A stretch of DNA of 44,516 bases from an uncultured Oxalobacteraceae bacterium (GTDB lineage Bacteria; Pseudomonadota; Gammaproteobacteria; Burkholderiales; Burkholderiaceae), in assembly GCA_946478765.1 (NCBI GenBank), contig CAMLDH010000001.1, positions 1-44,516 on the forward strand, written 5' to 3'. The notes beneath the pieces were generated by a model. That model did not search any database, was not told where the DNA came from, and was given only the letters and a program-made list of their open reading frames with translations. Shown one piece after another: positions 41,830 to 44,516 of the stretch. Position 1 is the stretch's first letter. Every line of letters begins with the position of its first letter. Both the position numbers and the translations under genes were made by a program.

Positions 41830-41880
41830 TGCAAATAATAAACTTCCGCATCGTTGTCATTACCACTTTGGAGATTCAAC

Positions 41881-42870
41881 ATGGCTAAAGCCCCCATGCG
41901 TGTTGCCGTCACCGGCGCCGCCGGCCAGATCGGCTATTCACTGCTGTTCCGCATCGCCAACGGCGATATGCTCGGCAAAGACCAACCGGTCATCCTGCAA
42001 TTGCTCGAAATCCCCGATGAGAAAGCGCAAAAAGCTCTCAAAGGCGTGATGATGGAAATCGACGACTGCGCGTTCCCGCTATTGGCCGGCATGACCGCGC
42101 ATAGCGATCCGATGACCGCGTTCAAGGATATCGATGTCGCCTTGCTGGTCGGCGCCCGTCCGCGCGGCCCAGGCATGGAGCGCAAGGATCTGCTCGAGGC
42201 CAATGCCCAGATCTTCACGGTGCAAGGCAAGGCACTGAATGCAGTCGCATCGCGCAATGTCAAGGTTCTGGTCGTCGGTAACCCGGCCAATACCAACGCC
42301 TATATCGCCATGAAATCGGCGCCGAACCTGCCAGCCAAGAACTTTACCGCGATGCTGCGCTTGGACCACAACCGCGCCCTGTCTCAAATTGCGGCGAAGA
42401 CCGGCAAACCGGTGTCGTCGATCGAAAAGCTGTTCGTATGGGGCAATCACTCCCCGACCATGTACGCCGACTATCGCTACGCAACGATCGACGGCCAGTC
42501 GGTCAAGGCGATGATCAACGACGACGCATGGAACAAGGATGTATTCCTGCCGACCGTCGGCAAGCGCGGCGCTGCGATCATTGAAGCGCGCGGCCTGTCT
42601 TCTGCTGCGTCGGCTGCCAATGCGGCCATCGATCACGTACATGACTGGCTGCTCGGCACCAACGGCAAGTGGACCACGATGGGGATCCCGTCCGATGGTT
42701 CGTATGGCATTCCGGAAGGCACAATGTTCGGTTTCCCGGTCACCACCGAAAATGGCGAATACAAGATTGTCCAGGGTCTGGAAGTCGATGCATTCTCGCA
42801 AGAGCGCATCAACGTCACGCTGAAAGAATTGCTCGAAGAGCGTGATGGCGTCAAACATCTCGTAGGCTAA
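41881..42870 (+). CDS. mdh: Malate dehydrogenase
   Basis: The 329-residue enzyme interconverts malate and oxaloacetate with NAD. It has the nucleotide-binding [19 protein letters not shown], the substrate arginine loop [33 protein letters not shown] and the catalytic histidine in [15 protein letters not shown]. It is the longer, cytosolic-like MDH type found in many betaproteobacteria. The ATG at 41881 has GGAG seven bases upstream; the longer open frame lacks this. It is divergent from the gntR-sdh block. Confidence 0.98.
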   Translation: MAKAPMRVAVTGAAGQIGYSLLFRIANGDMLGKDQPVILQLLEIPDEKAQKALKGVMMEIDDCAFPLLAGMTAHSDPMTAFKDIDVALLVGARPRGPGMERKDLLEANAQIFTVQGKALNAVASRNVKVLVVGNPANTNAYIAMKSAPNLPAKNFTAMLRLDHNRALSQIAAKTGKPVSSIEKLFVWGNHSPTMYADYRYATIDGQSVKAMINDDAWNKDVFLPTVGKRGAAIIEARGLSSAASAANAAIDHVHDWLLGTNGKWTTMGIPSDGSYGIPEGTMFGFPVTTENGEYKIVQGLEVDAFSQERINVTLKELLEERDGVKHLVG

Positions 42871-42959
42871 CACCCGCGATGCTCAGGCCGGCGACACACC
42901 CTCGTGCGCCGGTCCGCTCTGCGCCCAATTCACCGCATCACATCTGATTTACGCTGCAC

Positions 42960-43931
42960 ATGCATCCCTCCGAGGCTTTATTCCAAGGCAAGCGCCAGCC
43001 GGTTTCGATTCCGGTCTGCGACCACTACGCCGGCTCCGAAAAACTGATGCGTAAATCGCTAGTCCTGCAACAAGAACTTGGCCCTGTTTTTGATATTACC
43101 TTCGATTGCGAAGATGGCGCCGGCGCCGGTGGTGAAGAAGCGCACGCGCGCTTGATCGCCGCGCTGATTGCGAGTGATGAAAATCGCTTCGAGCGCATTG
43201 GCGCACGCGTGCACGATATCACCAGCGAATTCTTCGAACAGGATGTCGCGCTCATTTGCAAAGGCGCGGCAAAGCGCCTTGCTTACCTGGTGATACCCAA
43301 AGTCGATAGCGCCGCCGACGTCGGCAACGCACTCGCGGTCGTCAATCGCTACGCAAACAAAGCCGGCCGCTCGAATCTGCCGGTTCACGTATTGATTGAA
43401 ACCCACGGCGCACTGGCAGACGTGCACGCAATCGCCGCCCTGCCCCAGATTGAATGCCTGTCTTTCGGCATCATGGATTTTGTATCCGCGCACTATGGCG
43501 CGATTCCCGGCGCCGCAATGCGTACGCCGGGTCAATTCACGCATCCTCTGGTGGTGCGCGCCAAGCTTGAAATCGCGGCGGCCTGCCATGCGCATGGCAA
43601 GGTTCCCTCGCACAATGTCACGACTGAAATCAAGGATACCGCGGTTGTGGCGAACGATGCGAACCGCGCGACATCTGAATTTGGCTATACCCGGATGTGG
43701 AGTATTCATCCGGACCAGATCAAACCAATTGTAAAGTCCCTTTCCCCGCGCAGTTCCGAAGTCAACGAAGCATCGCAGATTCTGACCGCAGCACAGAACA
43801 TGCAATGGGGACCGATACAACATAACGGCAAGCTGCATGACCGCGCCAGCTACCGATACTATTGGACGATACTCCAGCGGGCAAAATCGAGCGGTCAGCC
43901 GATACCTGAATTGGCGGCCGCTCTCTTATGA
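42960..43931 (+). CDS. CitE-like HpcH/HpaI-family lyase
   Basis: This 323-residue protein belongs to the HpcH/HpaI aldolase/citrate lyase beta family (TIM barrel). Landmarks are PVSIPVCDHYAGSEKLMRKSL, FDITFDCEDGAGAGG (metal/CoA-thioester site), YLVIPKVDSAADV, VLIETHGALADVHAIAALPQIECLSFGIMDFVSAHYG and GYTRMWSIHPDQIKPIV. Members cleave malyl-CoA, citramalyl-CoA or citryl-type thioesters. No citrate lyase alpha or gamma subunit is nearby, so a CoA-thioester lyase acting near the TCA cycle is more likely than citrate lyase. It lies 89 bases after mdh in the same direction. Confidence 0.85.
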   Translation: MHPSEALFQGKRQPVSIPVCDHYAGSEKLMRKSLVLQQELGPVFDITFDCEDGAGAGGEEAHARLIAALIASDENRFERIGARVHDITSEFFEQDVALICKGAAKRLAYLVIPKVDSAADVGNALAVVNRYANKAGRSNLPVHVLIETHGALADVHAIAALPQIECLSFGIMDFVSAHYGAIPGAAMRTPGQFTHPLVVRAKLEIAAACHAHGKVPSHNVTTEIKDTAVVANDANRATSEFGYTRMWSIHPDQIKPIVKSLSPRSSEVNEASQILTAAQNMQWGPIQHNGKLHDRASYRYYWTILQRAKSSGQPIPELAAALL

Positions 43932-43990
43932 AACTTGCGCGCACATTATCCTGAGCATGGATGACGTCGCTCACGAAAGGAGACATGCTC

Positions 43991-44458
43991 ATGAAAAAAT
44001 ATTTATCCGTAATGTTGATCGCCGGCTTGGCGATCGGTATGCAACAAGCCCAGGCGCAAGACACCTCAGTGCCCCTGAATAAAGCCGTGAAAAAAGCGCC
44101 GCCCAAGAAAGCGGCGCCTGCACATAAAGATGCGGCAACCAGCGACGACGACGAGAAAGAACCGGATACCAGTGCGTCGACGAGCACGGAATTTCACTGC
44201 GAACTTGGCAACAAATTGACGATTTACCACAATGCCAGCGACAACAAGCACATCGCATTGCGCTGGAAACAGCGGTTGCTGCGCTTGATCCGGGTCGATA
44301 CCAGTACCGGTGCCGAGCGGTTTGAAAATCGCAAAGTCGGCCTAGTGTGGATCGGCATTCCGGCCAAGGGCATGCTACTCGATTCCAAGAAAGGTCAGCA
44401 ACTTGCCAATGAATGCAAGACTGCGCAACAGATGACGCAAGAAATGCCGAAAAGCTAG
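43991..44458 (+). CDS. Small exported protein, MliC-like C-terminal region
   Basis: This 155-residue protein begins at ATG 43991; AAAGGAG eight bases upstream favours it over ATG 43985. A signal peptide (MKKYLSVMLIAGLAIGMQQAQA, cut before QDTS) is followed by a Lys/Ala/Pro/Asp-rich linker. The globular part (FHCELGNKLTIYHNASDNKHIALRWKQRLLRLIRVDTSTGAERFENRKVGLVWIGIPAKGMLLD) has a Cys near the start, another near the end (NECKTAQQ) and a TSTGAERFE block. It recalls the MliC/PliC C-type lysozyme inhibitor fold. That assignment is tentative; export is well supported. It is probably periplasmic. Confidence 0.75.
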   Translation: MKKYLSVMLIAGLAIGMQQAQAQDTSVPLNKAVKKAPPKKAAPAHKDAATSDDDEKEPDTSASTSTEFHCELGNKLTIYHNASDNKHIALRWKQRLLRLIRVDTSTGAERFENRKVGLVWIGIPAKGMLLDSKKGQQLANECKTAQQMTQEMPKS

Positions 44459-44516
44459 TACGCAGCCGGGTTGAATTGGAGGGTGTATGCCGAATCGATC
44501 GGAGGTGTTTACAAGG

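Larger units (their letters stand above)
41477..41880. other. gntR-mdh divergent regulatory region
   Basis: This 404-base region holds no supported coding frame. From left to right it contains the gntR leader, a candidate gntR -10 (TATAAG on the minus strand, 41529-41534, with a poor -35), a perfect palindrome (41533-41552), a sigma-70-type promoter reading right (41562-41590), palindromic element C (41744-41829) and the mdh ribosome-binding site GGAG (seven bases before the ATG at 41881). Confidence 0.7.

Noticed and set aside
42889..42918. GCCGGCG...CGCCGGT inverted repeat after mdh
   Set aside because: Loop of about 12 bases and no T-run; mdh may well continue into the CitE-like gene.
44487..44516. 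Possible start of another gene (ATG after TTGGAGGGTGT) at the window end
   Set aside because: Only ten codons are visible, and a second ribosome-binding-like GGAGG at 44501 suggests the true start may lie beyond the window.

Overview
The window reads as a core chromosomal segment of a betaproteobacterium of the order Burkholderiales, most likely family Oxalobacteraceae (Herminiimonas/Janthinobacterium type). The grounds are gene order (hisZ-purA next to hflK-hflC-hflX-hfq, der-bamB-yfgM-hisS-ispG-rodZ-pilF-rlmN-ndk, surE-pcm-nlpD-rpoS, and a gntR-sdhCDAB-sdhE-gltA-odhA-odhB-lpd block divergent from mdh), protein sequences and moderate GC. The genus is an inference. No prophage, CRISPR array, insertion sequence or defence island was seen.

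Layout. 1-90: tRNA-Leu(CAG) on the plus strand. 253-16561: a long minus-strand run, read from ndk down to a phosphoribosyltransferase. In transcription order it is ndk, rlmN, pilF, rodZ, ispG, hisS, a YfgM-like protein, bamB, der, hfq, hflX, hflK, hflC, a broken DUF2065 gene, hisZ, purA and the phosphoribosyltransferase. It combines nucleotide metabolism, histidine biosynthesis control, isoprenoid synthesis, ribosome and RNA functions, outer-membrane assembly, cell shape and membrane proteolysis control. 16777-17469: a Bax inhibitor-1-type membrane protein facing the other way, closed by a terminator. 17515-22704: rlmD and the surE-pcm-nlpD-rpoS stationary-phase cluster. 22818-26953: a decayed quinone oxidoreductase gene, a DinG/YoaA-type helicase, a small DUF465 protein and a stand-alone PP2C phosphatase. 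27033-41476: a minus-strand central-metabolism block (gntR, sdhC, sdhD, sdhA, sdhB, sdhE, gltA, odhA, odhB, lpd, a small lipoprotein, zapE and a coiled-coil exported protein). 41881-44458: mdh, a CitE-like lyase and a small exported protein on the plus strand.

How it works together. The right third encodes citrate synthase, 2-oxoglutarate dehydrogenase E1/E2/E3, all four succinate dehydrogenase subunits with their flavinylation factor, and malate dehydrogenase. A GntR/UTRA regulator sits divergently from mdh. The gntR-mdh intergenic region holds a perfect 20-bp palindrome and a near-consensus sigma-70 promoter.

Points most worth a second look: (i) the palindrome/promoter and the long predicted mdh leader; (ii) three related GGGACAG...CTGTCCC palindromic elements confined to the sdh-mdh region; (iii) a structured leader before odhA that probably matches the known Burkholderiales sucA RNA motif; (iv) a single-base frameshift in a DUF2065 gene at a homopolymer; (v) a quinone oxidoreductase pseudogene with two separate deletions; (vi) a GNRA-capped hairpin just before the hflX start; (vii) a histidine-rich tail on histidyl-tRNA synthetase. 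I did not find a convincing multi-gene novel system; most of the window is conserved housekeeping DNA.
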